From: Paenibacillus piri
Lineage (GTDB): Bacteria; Bacillota; Bacilli; Paenibacillales; NBRC-103111
Direction of reading: 5' to 3'
DNA length: 64,000 bases
NCBI RefSeq assembly: GCF_004354045.1
Contig: NZ_SMRT01000007.1
Coordinates: 1 to 64,000, forward strand
The notes beneath the pieces were generated by a model, which saw nothing but the letters and a program-made list of their open reading frames with translations, made no database searches and was not told the origin of the DNA. Shown here piece after piece: positions 44,255 to 53,017 of the stretch (positions are counted from its first letter, which is position 1; each line of letters starts with the position of its first letter). The position numbers and the translations under genes were made by a program.

Positions 44255-44394
44255 CGCATGAACATCCCCCTGTTGATTTCTATCGTTTCACCCGTCAAGT
44301 AGGCCGCCAAATCGGATTTGGCGACAGCTCGACCGATTCCGGCATTGGAGCCGGTTACAAGCGCAATTTGTCCTTGCAGCTGTGTGTTCATCAT
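44251..44394 (-). pseudogene. 47-codon SDR remnant with internal in-frame deletion
   Basis: The frame starts at ATG 44392-44394 (a second ATG follows) after a GGGAGG site six bases away, and stops at TGA 44251-44253, which overlaps the next start as ATGA. The first half, QLQGQIALVTGSNAGIGRAV, is the N-terminal cofactor motif of a short-chain dehydrogenase. The second half, SDLAAYLTGETIEINRGMFM, is its normal C terminus. About 200 codons between them are missing, while the frame, the ribosome-binding site and the coupling to the lyase gene are kept. It cannot be an active dehydrogenase. Confidence 0.85.
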
Positions 44395-44453
44395 CAGGTT
44401 CCTCCCCTATGGTGACAGCATGAAGCGGCCTCCATCGTCTGCCGCTCCAGCCT

Positions 44454-46313
44454 TTATTTGGTTATCGATAATTTGTTCGGCTTATCCGGCATGGAAAGAG
44501 TGATCCGGCTTCCTTCGCCCCAGACGCTTTCAATGCTTAACCCGTACTGCTCGCCGAACACCATCTGGATACGCCGGTGCACATTCATGAGCCCGATACC
44601 GCCGCGGCGGAAGTAACCGGACTGCGTCTCCTCCTCGGCCAATCGGTTCAGCTTCAGCTGCTCCTGCAGCTCCTTGAGCCGGTCCGGCGGAATGCCTGCG
44701 CCGTTGTCCTCGACAATAACCTGGAACATGCCGTTTTCCTTGCGGGCGTCGATGCTGATCGTATGATGCGGCTCGATTCCGTTCGGAAACGCATGCTGAA
44801 AGCTGTTTTCGACGACCGGCTGCAGCGTAAGCCGAACCATCTTTTCCAGCAGCAGCGACGGCGGAATGATCACCTCGATCTCAAATTCGCGGTCGATGCG
44901 ATGCTGCAAAATAATTAAATAATTGCGGACATGGTTCAATTCGTTGGCTACCGTAATTTCTTCCAGATTCGTCTGGATCGAATACCGCAGCATAAAGGCC
45001 ATCGCCTCGACCATTTCCGTTATTTCGTGCGAATCCTGGACAATCGCGTAGCAGTTAATGGTTTCCAAGGTGTTGTACAAAAAATGCGGATTAATTTGCA
45101 GCTGCAGCGTCTGAAATTCGGCCCGGTGCCGCTCCAGCTCCGCTTCCTGAATTTGCAGCGCGTCCTTCTGCTGCTGCAGCTCGGCGGCATACACCTTGTC
45201 GATCATCTCGGACAGCCGGGTAACCATCAGGTTATAGCTGTGGATCAGCCCGCCGATTTCATCGGTTCGCCCCAGGTCGTGGATATGCTGCCAATTTCCT
45301 TTTTCCGTTTCGCGCATCCCTTCTTTCAGTTCGCGGATCGGAGCCAGCATGGAGCGGCCGAAGCGGGAGGCGATCCACAACGCCACTGCCAACGTGACCA
45401 GGCCGACGACTATCGTCACCGTGCGGATCGTCGAAATCGGCTTGCGCAATTCGTCGACCGGCACCGATACGACCAGCCGCCAATTCGAGTAGTCGGATTT
45501 GCGTGCCACGAACATCCGCTTCTGGCCTTGATATTCGGTCGTAAACGCTTTGTTCTCGCCGTCAACCAAATGCTCGGACACTTGTTTGAAAACCGGATCG
45601 TACGACTGAACATTCGAAGGATGATAGATCGGGTTCCCGTTCCCGTCAATAATGAAAAAGTAACCGTCCTTGCCGATATTGACGCGATCCCATATTTTAG
45701 CCAGCTCCTGCAGCTTAAACTCGATCGCCACGATGCCTTTGGTGCCCTCGTAGGAAGCGCCGCGGACTTTGCGGGCCATCGTAATGACCGTGCCTTTATC
45801 CTCGGGACGAATGCTCGTATCGAGCAGTACAATTTTATTGTTATCCGGCAGCGATCTCATCAAATAGGCATACTTCTCCGGAATGAGTCCCATATCGAGC
45901 GCCAAAAAATTTTGATTATCGTATACGACCGCCCGGCCCTGCTGGCCGACCACATAAATCGCATTCAATTGCTTGTAAAGGGTCGCAATCGACTGTACGG
46001 ATTTGGACGCAAAGCTTTTAATCGCATCCGAATAGTAATAATATTCATACACATCCTCCACGCCGATTTCGAAAAACGCCCGCACATCGGAATTCGAGGA
46101 AAACGAGTTGCTTAACAGCTCATATGTTTGCAAATAAATATCGGTTTGATAAGCCGCGTTTTCAATCATTTGATCCAGGTATTGCTCGACCTGCTGATCG
46201 AGCGCCCGGGACGATTGAATATAGGTTACGATGCCGACCGATGCGAGCGACAGCACGATTACGATAGAAAAATAAAAATAAACCTGTCCCGACAGCGTGC
46301 GAATTTTCATCAT
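44454..46313 (-). CDS. Sensor histidine kinase, YesM family
   Basis: A 619-residue membrane sensor. Transmembrane helices flank an extracellular dCache-like domain (about 33-295), followed by a HAMP segment (about 318-375). The His_kinase domain has the phospho-acceptor His410 in LQINPHFLYNTLE. The HATPase shows VENSFQHAFPNG and VEDNGAGIPPDRL with RRGGIGLMNVHRRI. The first ATG overlaps the response-regulator stop, so the pair is translationally coupled. It probably senses a saccharide bound by the importer system. Confidence 0.95.
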   Translation of the reverse strand: MMKIRTLSGQVYFYFSIVIVLSLASVGIVTYIQSSRALDQQVEQYLDQMIENAAYQTDIYLQTYELLSNSFSSNSDVRAFFEIGVEDVYEYYYYSDAIKSFASKSVQSIATLYKQLNAIYVVGQQGRAVVYDNQNFLALDMGLIPEKYAYLMRSLPDNNKIVLLDTSIRPEDKGTVITMARKVRGASYEGTKGIVAIEFKLQELAKIWDRVNIGKDGYFFIIDGNGNPIYHPSNVQSYDPVFKQVSEHLVDGENKAFTTEYQGQKRMFVARKSDYSNWRLVVSVPVDELRKPISTIRTVTIVVGLVTLAVALWIASRFGRSMLAPIRELKEGMRETEKGNWQHIHDLGRTDEIGGLIHSYNLMVTRLSEMIDKVYAAELQQQKDALQIQEAELERHRAEFQTLQLQINPHFLYNTLETINCYAIVQDSHEITEMVEAMAFMLRYSIQTNLEEITVANELNHVRNYLIILQHRIDREFEIEVIIPPSLLLEKMVRLTLQPVVENSFQHAFPNGIEPHHTISIDARKENGMFQVIVEDNGAGIPPDRLKELQEQLKLNRLAEEETQSGYFRRGGIGLMNVHRRIQMVFGEQYGLSIESVWGEGSRITLSMPDKPNKLSITK

Positions 46314-47347
46314 TCGATACCCAACTGGCTGCGGTATTCGGAAGGCAGGACACCCGTATATTTCTTGAACGTTTTCGTAAAATGCGGATGATCGGCATAG
46401 CCGACCTCGCCTGAAATATCGGTGATCCGGTAATGAGGCTGGGCGAGCAATTTTTTCGCTTTCTCAATTCTCCGGCGCGTCCGGTACTGGACGAACGTCT
46501 CCTTCGTGGCCTGCTTGAACAGCTGGCTGAAATAAGAGGCGTTCAGCCCGATCCGTTCCGCGACCTCCTCGAGCGACACTTCCTCCGCCAAATGATCTTC
46601 GATATAATGCTTCGCTTCCTCGACCGGATCCTTCAGCTTGCCCTTCCGCCTTTGCTTCAGCTCCTGAAACAACAGCTGCAGACTCGCTTCAAACCGGCTC
46701 CATGCTTCTTCCTCATTCGTTACGTCCTGCAGCTCCAGCCGCTTTGTAAACGAAAAGATGTCTCTTATGTTTAACCGGCGGTTCAGCAGCTCGGATATTT
46801 CGCCCAGCAGTTCGGACAGCTGATGCAGACGCATCCGGTAGCCGTTTATTTCGCTGCGCGCCTGGTTAAGAAGCTCCTGCAGCGCGTCGTGCTTCAGCGA
46901 CCAGATCGCTTCCTCCGCATTCGCGACCCATGTTTCGAGACGCTGTACGGAGACGAAAGTTTGCGGCTGCCGCTTTGCGTGCATAATGGCCAGCTTGACC
47001 ATGACCGCATCGACCGTCTTTTTGCTGATCGGCTTCAACAAATACTCTTTGACGCCATATGACAAACATTTTTGCGCATATTCAAAATCGTTATAGCCGG
47101 ATACGACAACGACATGAATATCGAGCTCGAGCTCGGCGACTTGCCGGCACAGCTCCAGGCCGTCCATCTTCGGCATACGGATATCGGTAAACAAAAAATC
47201 GGGGCGCTCCTCCCGAATTTGCTGCAGCGCATCCGCACCGTTTTCTGCCGTCCGCAGGCTGGCGACGGGCTGTCCGGATTGCTGTATCAGCTTCTGGAGC
47301 CCTTTGCGGATCATCGGTTCGTCGTCTGCAATCAAAATGGTAAACAT
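46310..47347 (-). CDS. Response regulator, YesN/AraC family
   Basis: A 345-residue regulator. The receiver domain has FTILIADDEPMIRKGL and the phospho-acceptor Asp55 in FLFTDIRMPKMDG. A helical middle precedes the C-terminal AraC domain (about 245-345) with LEEVAERIGLNASYFSQLFK and ITDISGEVGYADHPHFTKTF. ATG 47345-47347 follows AGGGG by eight bases. It is coupled to the kinase gene and likely activates the two promoters that carry the 39-bp motif (49.13 and 51.12 kb). Confidence 0.95.
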   Translation of the reverse strand: MFTILIADDEPMIRKGLQKLIQQSGQPVASLRTAENGADALQQIREERPDFLFTDIRMPKMDGLELCRQVAELELDIHVVVVSGYNDFEYAQKCLSYGVKEYLLKPISKKTVDAVMVKLAIMHAKRQPQTFVSVQRLETWVANAEEAIWSLKHDALQELLNQARSEINGYRMRLHQLSELLGEISELLNRRLNIRDIFSFTKRLELQDVTNEEEAWSRFEASLQLLFQELKQRRKGKLKDPVEEAKHYIEDHLAEEVSLEEVAERIGLNASYFSQLFKQATKETFVQYRTRRRIEKAKKLLAQPHYRITDISGEVGYADHPHFTKTFKKYTGVLPSEYRSQLGIE

Positions 47348-47430
47348 GAGGAACACCCCTTATTTGGCGTAAATTGCTGGTTGTCCAGGTAAGTATAGTA
47401 TATACCAACTTAGCGGTTCGAATAAAACTC

Positions 47431-47459
47431 GCTCCCCACGCCGGTTCAACGTGAGGAGC
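47431..47459 (-). terminator. Terminator after the binding-protein gene
   Basis: GCTCC.CACG pairs with CGTG.GGAGC around CCGGTTCAA, followed on the minus strand by GAGTTTTATT. It separates the importer genes from the regulator pair. Confidence 0.65.
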
Positions 47460-47479
47460 TAAAGTGGTTGCCGCCCGTT

Positions 47480-49042
47480 TTATCGGCGAGGCATGCTGAT
47501 GGTTACGCTGGGATCTTTTTTGTTGAATTTTTCGGTCGCTTCTTTCACGACATCGTTGCCGCCTTTGGCTTTCCATTCCTCAATGACTTTCGGCCAATCG
47601 GAAATCGGCTCTTTGCCGTATACCATTTTGACCATATGTTGAAGAATGAGCGGCGCCCCATAATCGGATTCAGGCGCAATATCCGGATTTTTCACATAGC
47701 CGTCCAGCCGCGGTTCAAATTGGATACCGTCACGCCCTTCTTTAGCCAGCATATTGTCATAAGTGCCGATCAATTGCTTGCCTTCTTCCGTCAAGCTAAG
47801 CGTGCCTTTATTATACGTAGTGTCTTGAACCATCCACAGAAATGCCTGACGATAACGCTCTTCATCGATACCGGCAGGATCTGTCGGCGTTTTGTAATTG
47901 ATTTTGCCGTTATCCATCGTGTAATTTTCGCCTTCAACGCCGAAGGTGAAAAATTGCTCGGCTTCGTCCGACAGCATCCAGTCGTAGAACTTAATGATCG
48001 CTTCCGGATTTTTCGCATTTTTATTGATGAACCAAGCGCGGGTTACCGAGTTGTACAAGTAGTAACCGCCTTTGCCGTCTGGTCCGACCGGGGAAGGAAT
48101 CAGTTCGATTTTGGCTGTCGGCACGTTGGCTTTCATTTGCTGCTCCCATTGCAGCGCTTCGTTCGCGTTCATCGACCAAATTCCGGCTTTACCCGCCAAA
48201 ATCGAGTTTTTATAAACTGTCGGGTTGATCGTTGCGAATTCCTTATTGATCAAGCCTTCGTCAAACATCGTCTTATACGTTTGCAGTGCTTTCGTCATAT
48301 TATCGGTGTTGAAAAATTTAGGGACGATTTGATCGCCCTGCTGCATCATCATCGACAAGTACGGGAATGCGTCGTAAGCGCCGAAGAACGTGTCGGCATA
48401 CTTGAAGTTTTCACGTCCCTGATACGGGTTCTCAACGCCCATTTCTTTGAACTTGCGCATAACGTTCAAGTATTCGTCTACCGTTTTCGGAATCGGCAGT
48501 CCGGCTTTGTCCAGCAAGTCTTTGCGGATTGCGGTCGCGCGGCGGGACGGGTTGGACAGAAACTCGGGAATCGCATAAATTTTGCCTTGATACGTTTCTT
48601 TCGCCCATGCTTCCTTCGGAATTTTTTTCAACAGATTCGGACCGTATTTTTGCAACAGATCGTCAAGCGGCATAAACACGCCTGCCTGTACGGAGCCGGC
48701 CATTTCTTTACCGGATACGCCGCCGCTGCCTTGCACGACATCCGGGATGTCGTTGGTTGCGAACATTTGCGCCATCTTTTGCTCGAATTCTTTATGAGGA
48801 ACAAGCACGATGTCCAGATCCGTGTTCGTTTTTTGCTCAAGCAGCTTAACCCATTTATCCTCGTTAATATTCGGCGATTTCTCCACGTGGTTGAACGCAA
48901 GCGTACGCATCGAGATCGAAAACTTCGCTTTTTCGCCAGGCTTGGAGCCTTGTGCGGATGGAGCGTCCTGCGGTTTGCTGCAAGCGGCGAGCGTGGTGAC
49001 GGCAAGCGCGGATACCATACTTACCTTGATCCATTTTTTCAT
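47480..49042 (-). CDS. Extracellular sugar-binding lipoprotein, LplA type
   Basis: A 520-residue lipoprotein with lipobox TLAACS (Cys21). It is a solute-binding family 1 protein of the large LplA group (ISMRTLAFNHVEKSPNINED, then GKIYAIPEFLSNPSRRATAI and GIWSMNANEALQWEQQM). It captures oligosaccharides for the LplB/LplC permeases encoded upstream. ATG 49040-49042 has AGAGGGG upstream. It has its own promoter, operator motif and cre-like site, so its expression can exceed that of the permeases. Confidence 0.93.
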   Translation of the reverse strand: MKKWIKVSMVSALAVTTLAACSKPQDAPSAQGSKPGEKAKFSISMRTLAFNHVEKSPNINEDKWVKLLEQKTNTDLDIVLVPHKEFEQKMAQMFATNDIPDVVQGSGGVSGKEMAGSVQAGVFMPLDDLLQKYGPNLLKKIPKEAWAKETYQGKIYAIPEFLSNPSRRATAIRKDLLDKAGLPIPKTVDEYLNVMRKFKEMGVENPYQGRENFKYADTFFGAYDAFPYLSMMMQQGDQIVPKFFNTDNMTKALQTYKTMFDEGLINKEFATINPTVYKNSILAGKAGIWSMNANEALQWEQQMKANVPTAKIELIPSPVGPDGKGGYYLYNSVTRAWFINKNAKNPEAIIKFYDWMLSDEAEQFFTFGVEGENYTMDNGKINYKTPTDPAGIDEERYRQAFLWMVQDTTYNKGTLSLTEEGKQLIGTYDNMLAKEGRDGIQFEPRLDGYVKNPDIAPESDYGAPLILQHMVKMVYGKEPISDWPKVIEEWKAKGGNDVVKEATEKFNKKDPSVTISMPRR

Positions 49043-49082
49043 TTGATACTACCCCTCTTCTTTTTGCGATGTAATCATGAAG

Positions 49083-49096
49083 AAATAGCGCTTTCA
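49083..49096 (-). promoter_or_regulatory. cre-like site before the binding-protein gene
   Basis: The minus-strand TGAAAGCGCTATTT matches the cre consensus except near its end. It lies about 4-17 bases after the predicted transcription start, where CcpA would block initiation or early elongation. Confidence 0.6.
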
Positions 49097-49106
49097 CAAT
49101 AGTTAC

Positions 49107-49170
49107 ATTTTATAGCCTGTCTTGCTAAGGGACAATGGAATGACTTTGGCTGCGGTTGTATTTTTTTTAG
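49107..49170 (-). promoter_or_regulatory. Promoter and 39-bp activator motif of the binding-protein gene
   Basis: Minus-strand TTGTCC (49130-49135) and TAAAAT (49107-49112) are 17 bases apart. Directly upstream, overlapping the -35 box, is the 39-bp motif (49132-49170): CTAAAAAAAATACAAC, a 13-base variable stretch, then ATTCCATTGT. The same motif with the same spacing lies before lplB. This placement fits an AraC-type activator touching RNA polymerase. Confidence 0.7.
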
Positions 49171-49189
49171 ATCAGACGATTTCGGGCGA

Positions 49190-50068
49190 TTACGATTTTA
49201 CCGAACCGATCATCATGCCTTTAACGAAATGCTTTTGCAAAAACGGATAAATCAGCACGATCGGAACAGTCGCAATAATGATCGTAGCCATTTTGATCCC
49301 TTCCGGGTTGGAATGAATCAACGAGCTGAACTGCGATGCCGAAGGATCGATGTTGATGTCATCCGCCATAATCAGCTGGCGCAGCTTCACCTGAAGCGGC
49401 CACAGCGTCGGCTTGTTCACGTAGTAAAGCGCGGCCATGTACGTGTTCCAATGGTTGACCGCATAAAAAATTCCGAGCGACGCCATAACCGGCTTGGACA
49501 GCGGCAGCACGATGTTCCAAATCATTCTCAGCTCCGTACAGCCGTCGATCCGGCCGGAGTCGATAATTTCCGGAGGAATCTGCATGAAGAAAGCCCGCAT
49601 GACGAAAAAGTTAAATGCGCTGATCGCCCCTGGAATAAGAAGTGCCCATAGCGAGTTGGTCAAGTTCAAGCTTTTCATCAAAATAAAGTTAGGGATGAGC
49701 GGCGCGCTGAATACCATCGTAATCAGTACAAAAAATACGACATATTTACGCCCTACATATTCCTGCCGCGAGACCGGATAGGCCAGCGAAGCCGTTGCGA
49801 TCAAATTGATGATCGTTCCCACGACCGTAATATAAACCGTAACGCCGAACGATCTCCAGATCGAAGCGTCGCTGAACACATATTGATAATTGATCCAAGT
49901 GAAATCGACAGGAAGAAAAAATACTTTACCCGTTACAACCGCTTCGGAATCGCTCAGCGATTGCGCCAGCACATTCAAAAACGGCAAAAACATAATCAGG
50001 CCCAAAACCGTTAAAAAAGTAATATTAAACACGTTGAACGTTTGCTGCCCCGCGCTTAGTTTCCTCAT
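49190..50068 (-). CDS. Carbohydrate ABC permease, LplC/YtcP type
   Basis: A 292-residue membrane protein with six predicted helices. The EAA loop is PPEIIDSGRIDGCTELRMIW, and it ends QKHFVKGMMIGSVK, typical of this CUT1 subfamily. ATG 50066-50068 follows GGAGGT. It starts 23 bases after the lplB stop on the same strand, in one operon with it. The ATPase partner (usually a shared MsmX) is not encoded here. Confidence 0.94.
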   Translation of the reverse strand: MRKLSAGQQTFNVFNITFLTVLGLIMFLPFLNVLAQSLSDSEAVVTGKVFFLPVDFTWINYQYVFSDASIWRSFGVTVYITVVGTIINLIATASLAYPVSRQEYVGRKYVVFFVLITMVFSAPLIPNFILMKSLNLTNSLWALLIPGAISAFNFFVMRAFFMQIPPEIIDSGRIDGCTELRMIWNIVLPLSKPVMASLGIFYAVNHWNTYMAALYYVNKPTLWPLQVKLRQLIMADDINIDPSASQFSSLIHSNPEGIKMATIIIATVPIVLIYPFLQKHFVKGMMIGSVKS

Positions 50069-50091
50069 ACTTGTTTACACCTCCGTTCGTA

Positions 50092-51048
50092 TTAATAAAG
50101 GCTCTCGCCCGTCGTTTTTTTGCTCAGGAAGTTACCGATGACGATCAGCATCAGGCCCACGACCGATTTGAACAAGCCGATAGCCGTCGTATAGCTGTAT
50201 TGTTGGCCCTGCAAGCCCGCTTTATAAATGTACGTATCCAATATTTCGCCGTTGTTGATGTTCAGCGGATTCAAAAATACATACACGCGCTCAAAACCGA
50301 AATCAAGGAATTTCCCGATATGAAGCAGGAACAAAATCATGATCGTCGGCATCAAGGAAGGCAGCGTGATGGAAATCGTTTGCCGCCAACGGCTTGCGCC
50401 GTCAACTTCCGCCGCTTCATACAAATCCGGATTAATGCCGGCCAAAGCCGCCAGGTATATGATCGTTCCGTATCCGGAATCACGCCAAATCCCCGAACCG
50501 ATCAGTACCGAGCGGATATAGGACTCTTCGCCGAGGAAATAGATCGGATCGTAACCGAGCCAGCTGATCAGATGATTGACGATCCCGGTCGAAGGAGACA
50601 GGATGCCGATTGCAATCCCGCTGACGATAACCCAGGACAAAAAATGCGGCATGTAAACAACCGTTTGCAAAACCCGCTTGTACAGCACCACTCTCAGCTC
50701 GTTGAGAAGCAGGGCCAATACGATCGGGGCCGGGAAGCCCAGAACAAGGTCGTACAGACCGATCAACAGCGTGTTTTTCAATATATTAAGAAAATCGTAA
50801 TGTGCGAACATGCGTTGGAAATGCTCCAGCCCTACCCACTTGCTGCCCATGATGCCCTGGAAAATGTTGTAGTCCTGAAATGCGATAACCGATCCGAACA
50901 GCGGGACGTACTTAAAAATAAAAAAGTAAATAATTCCCGGCAGTGAGATCAAATAAAGCGCCCTATATTTCCACATAAAGTTTAACAAGCCTTTGCTCGT
51001 AATCGACTTGTAGCTTACATGGTCAGACGCCTGTACTTTGCTAGCCAT
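50092..51048 (-). CDS. Carbohydrate ABC permease, LplB type
   Basis: A 318-residue membrane protein: YRALYLISLPGIIYFFIFKY at the first helix, and the EAA loop NPDLYEAAEVDGASRWRQTI. It forms the import channel with the LplC-type protein. ATG 51046-51048 follows GGGAGG. It is the first gene of the importer operon, with the promoter and 39-bp motif at 51099-51162. Confidence 0.94.
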   Translation of the reverse strand: MASKVQASDHVSYKSITSKGLLNFMWKYRALYLISLPGIIYFFIFKYVPLFGSVIAFQDYNIFQGIMGSKWVGLEHFQRMFAHYDFLNILKNTLLIGLYDLVLGFPAPIVLALLLNELRVVLYKRVLQTVVYMPHFLSWVIVSGIAIGILSPSTGIVNHLISWLGYDPIYFLGEESYIRSVLIGSGIWRDSGYGTIIYLAALAGINPDLYEAAEVDGASRWRQTISITLPSLMPTIMILFLLHIGKFLDFGFERVYVFLNPLNINNGEILDTYIYKAGLQGQQYSYTTAIGLFKSVVGLMLIVIGNFLSKKTTGESLY

Positions 51049-51098
51049 AAAACGGCCTCCCTCATTTCTTGTCGTTTGTATTTTTGCAGGTTAGCCTT

Positions 51099-51162
51099 AT
51101 CGTACCGTCTAATTCCTATTCCAACAATGGAATCCCTTCTTTCGCGCTTGTGTTTTTTTTAG
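51099..51162 (-). promoter_or_regulatory. Promoter and 39-bp activator motif of lplB
   Basis: Minus-strand TTGTTG (51122-51127) and TACGAT (51099-51104) are 17 bases apart. The 39-bp motif at 51124-51162 shares CTAAAAAAAA, ACAA and ATTCCATTGT with the copy before the binding-protein gene, at identical spacing. A palindrome ATTCCA-ACAA-TGGAAT (51118-51133) overlaps it. Confidence 0.65.
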
Positions 51163-51297
51163 GTTTCCGCATGATTCGACAACGTGCGCCGCCATTCCAT
51201 AAAAGCATACCAATATGCTATAGTAATGCTGATACATGTACATAGAACGATATGGTTGCCGCGTTTAACCGGTCCCCGATCAAAGGAGCGAATTTCC

Positions 51298-51936
51298 GTG
51301 ACATTTCCAGGCTTTACCCAAACCGATTTCAACGTCTTCTCCGTACCTGGACTGAACGCCCGGATGGAAGGCATTCAAGGGCATATCCAACCGAAATTCA
51401 AAGCGCTCGGCGATGAACTGTGCAAGGAAACGGCTACGCTCGCCGGCGATGAAATGTTTCTGCATATCGCCAAGCACGCGCGCCGTACCGTAAATGCGCC
51501 GGTAGATACTTGGATGGCAATCTGCGATAATAAACGCGGCTACAAGCAGCACCCGCATTTCCAGGTAGGGTTATTCGACGACCGCGTATTCGTCTGGCTT
51601 GCTTTGATCTACGAGCTGCCGAACAAGCGGAAAATCGCGCAGCGGTTTCTGAGCAAGCTGAATCAGGTTCGCGGCCTGATCCCGCAGCATTACGTTCTTT
51701 CCTTCGACCATATGAAGAAGGACGCCGTTTCCGTCGGCGCGTTAAGCAAGAAAGAGCTGACCGAGGCGCTGCAGCGTTTCCGCGATGTCAAAAAAGCCGA
51801 GCTGCTGATCGGCCTGAATCTCGCCTCGACCGATCCCGTGCTGGCGGACGGCGATGCCTTCGTCAGGCTGGTCAACGACACGATAACGACACTGATGCCG
51901 TTGTACCAAATGGCGCGCGAAGCGGCGGCGTCTTAA
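51298..51936 (+). CDS. yktB: DUF1054 family protein (YktB)
   Basis: A 212-residue cytosolic protein of unknown function, conserved in Bacillales. It begins TFPGFTQTDFNVFSVPGLNA and contains the family stretch HIQPKFKALGDELCKE and HPHFQVGLFDDRVFVWLALI. GTG 51298 follows AAAGGAG by nine bases; the longer frame from 51184 has no start site. It is followed 18 bases after its stop by a copy of the 74-bp dispersed repeat. Confidence 0.9.
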   Translation: MTFPGFTQTDFNVFSVPGLNARMEGIQGHIQPKFKALGDELCKETATLAGDEMFLHIAKHARRTVNAPVDTWMAICDNKRGYKQHPHFQVGLFDDRVFVWLALIYELPNKRKIAQRFLSKLNQVRGLIPQHYVLSFDHMKKDAVSVGALSKKELTEALQRFRDVKKAELLIGLNLASTDPVLADGDAFVRLVNDTITTLMPLYQMAREAAAS

Positions 51937-51954
51937 ATTTTTTAACATTAAATA

Positions 51955-52028
51955 TATAAGTTTCGGGGCTCCCCGCAAAGTACCTGAATCAGCCCCGAAG
52001 CAAGGCCCCACTTTGTAGGGATATTTTA
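51955..52028 (+). repeat. 74-bp dispersed structured repeat, copy A
   Basis: From TATAAGTTTCGGGG to GGATATTTTA this stretch matches the reverse complement of 60901-60974 at 69 of 74 positions. It contains CGGGG-CT-CCCCG, a constant GCAAAGTACCTGAATCAGC and CCCCACTTTG. The left CCCCGCAAAGT can pair with the right ACTTTGTNGGG, giving an alternative long stem. No coding frame is present. Confidence 0.85.
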
Positions 52029-52133
52029 TGTTAGCCTAAGGTTCCTTTAAAGTAAATTTAAGCTTGGCTGCATATGCTAGGCTTGGATACGTATACACGT
52101 AACCGAGCCTATTTCAGAAAGGTGGACCGGACC

Positions 52134-52871
52134 ATGAAAAGTCTGTCTCCCCGGAGGGTGATCGTCACCGGCTTAACGCTGGCTCTTATGTTGAGCGGCA
52201 GCGTCATTTACGCCAGCCGGCAGCCGGCATCTGCGGCTGAGGCGGCCGACAACCTGGCCGTTCGGCAGCAAGCGGTCGACGATACAAGCAAGCAGCCGAT
52301 TTCGAGCCGCAGCGAAAGCGATGTCAGAAGCGATAAGGCACATTGGGGCAAGCATATGCCGATAATTGAGGAAGCGGCAGCCATACTCGGCATCGACCAG
52401 GCTTCGCTGCAAGCGGCCCTGCAGGACAAAACGCTTGTCGAGATCGCCAAGGAAAAAGGAATGAAGGAAGCGGATTTGATTGCGAAGCTGAAGGCCGTCC
52501 GCAGCAAGCAAATCGATGAGGCCGTAAAGGCCGGAAAGCTGAAGGCTGAAAAGGCCGAAAAAATCAAGTCCGGCCTCGAGAAGCATTTGACCTTCATGGT
52601 TAACCATAAAGGTCCCAGGTTTAACGGCAAGCACGACATGAAGCATCGCATGATGCCCGCTCCCGATAAGCTGTCCGCGCTGCTGGGCATGACGGAGGAT
52701 GAGCTCCATGCACAGCTGATGGAAGGCAAATCATTAGCCGAGATCGCTCAATCGAAAGGAATCGGCAAAGAACAGCTTATCGCCAAAATCAAGGAAGAAA
52801 TGACGCCGTGGATTGAAAAAATGGTCGAACATAAGCGAGGCGGCTCCGCCCAAAAACCGGCAAAACCATGA
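52134..52871 (+). CDS. Secreted helical protein with two LxxLGxxxxxLxxxLxxGxSLxEIA repeats
   Basis: A 245-residue exported protein of unknown role. The signal peptide (about 8-35) ends near ASAAEA. Two related helical units lie at about 76-115 (ILGIDQASLQAALQDKTLVE) and 180-220 (LLGMTEDELHAQLMEGKSLA), each followed by EIAKxKG and a Lys-rich helix. The linker is basic and His/Met-rich (KHDMKHRMMP), which could bind metal. ATG 52134 follows AAAGGTGG. Closed by a strong terminator. Confidence 0.75.
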   Translation: MKSLSPRRVIVTGLTLALMLSGSVIYASRQPASAAEAADNLAVRQQAVDDTSKQPISSRSESDVRSDKAHWGKHMPIIEEAAAILGIDQASLQAALQDKTLVEIAKEKGMKEADLIAKLKAVRSKQIDEAVKAGKLKAEKAEKIKSGLEKHLTFMVNHKGPRFNGKHDMKHRMMPAPDKLSALLGMTEDELHAQLMEGKSLAEIAQSKGIGKEQLIAKIKEEMTPWIEKMVEHKRGGSAQKPAKP

Positions 52872-52896
52872 CCATTTAACGCCAAATGCAACATCG

Positions 52897-52926
52897 GCCG
52901 CCCTGATCGGTTTCAGGGCGGCTTTT
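52897..52926 (+). terminator. Terminator of the secreted helical protein gene
   Basis: GCCGCCCTGA (52897-52906) pairs with TCAGGGCGGC (52913-52922), followed by TTTT. Confidence 0.9.
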
Positions 52927-53017
52927 CGTATGCATGGACAATATTTTCACACGTTCGTCATGAATTTCTATTATAATGGAGAAAAGGCTCGATGTTTGCG
53001 AGGAGGTTCCAGATTGT

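Noticed and set aside
44931..46115. 394-codon plus-strand frame
   Set aside because: Antisense to the YesM-type kinase; composition (His, Arg, Gln rich) is typical of a GC-biased shadow frame.
47468..49102. 544-codon plus-strand frame
   Set aside because: Antisense to the binding-protein gene; it covers the regulatory region and lacks a ribosome-binding site.
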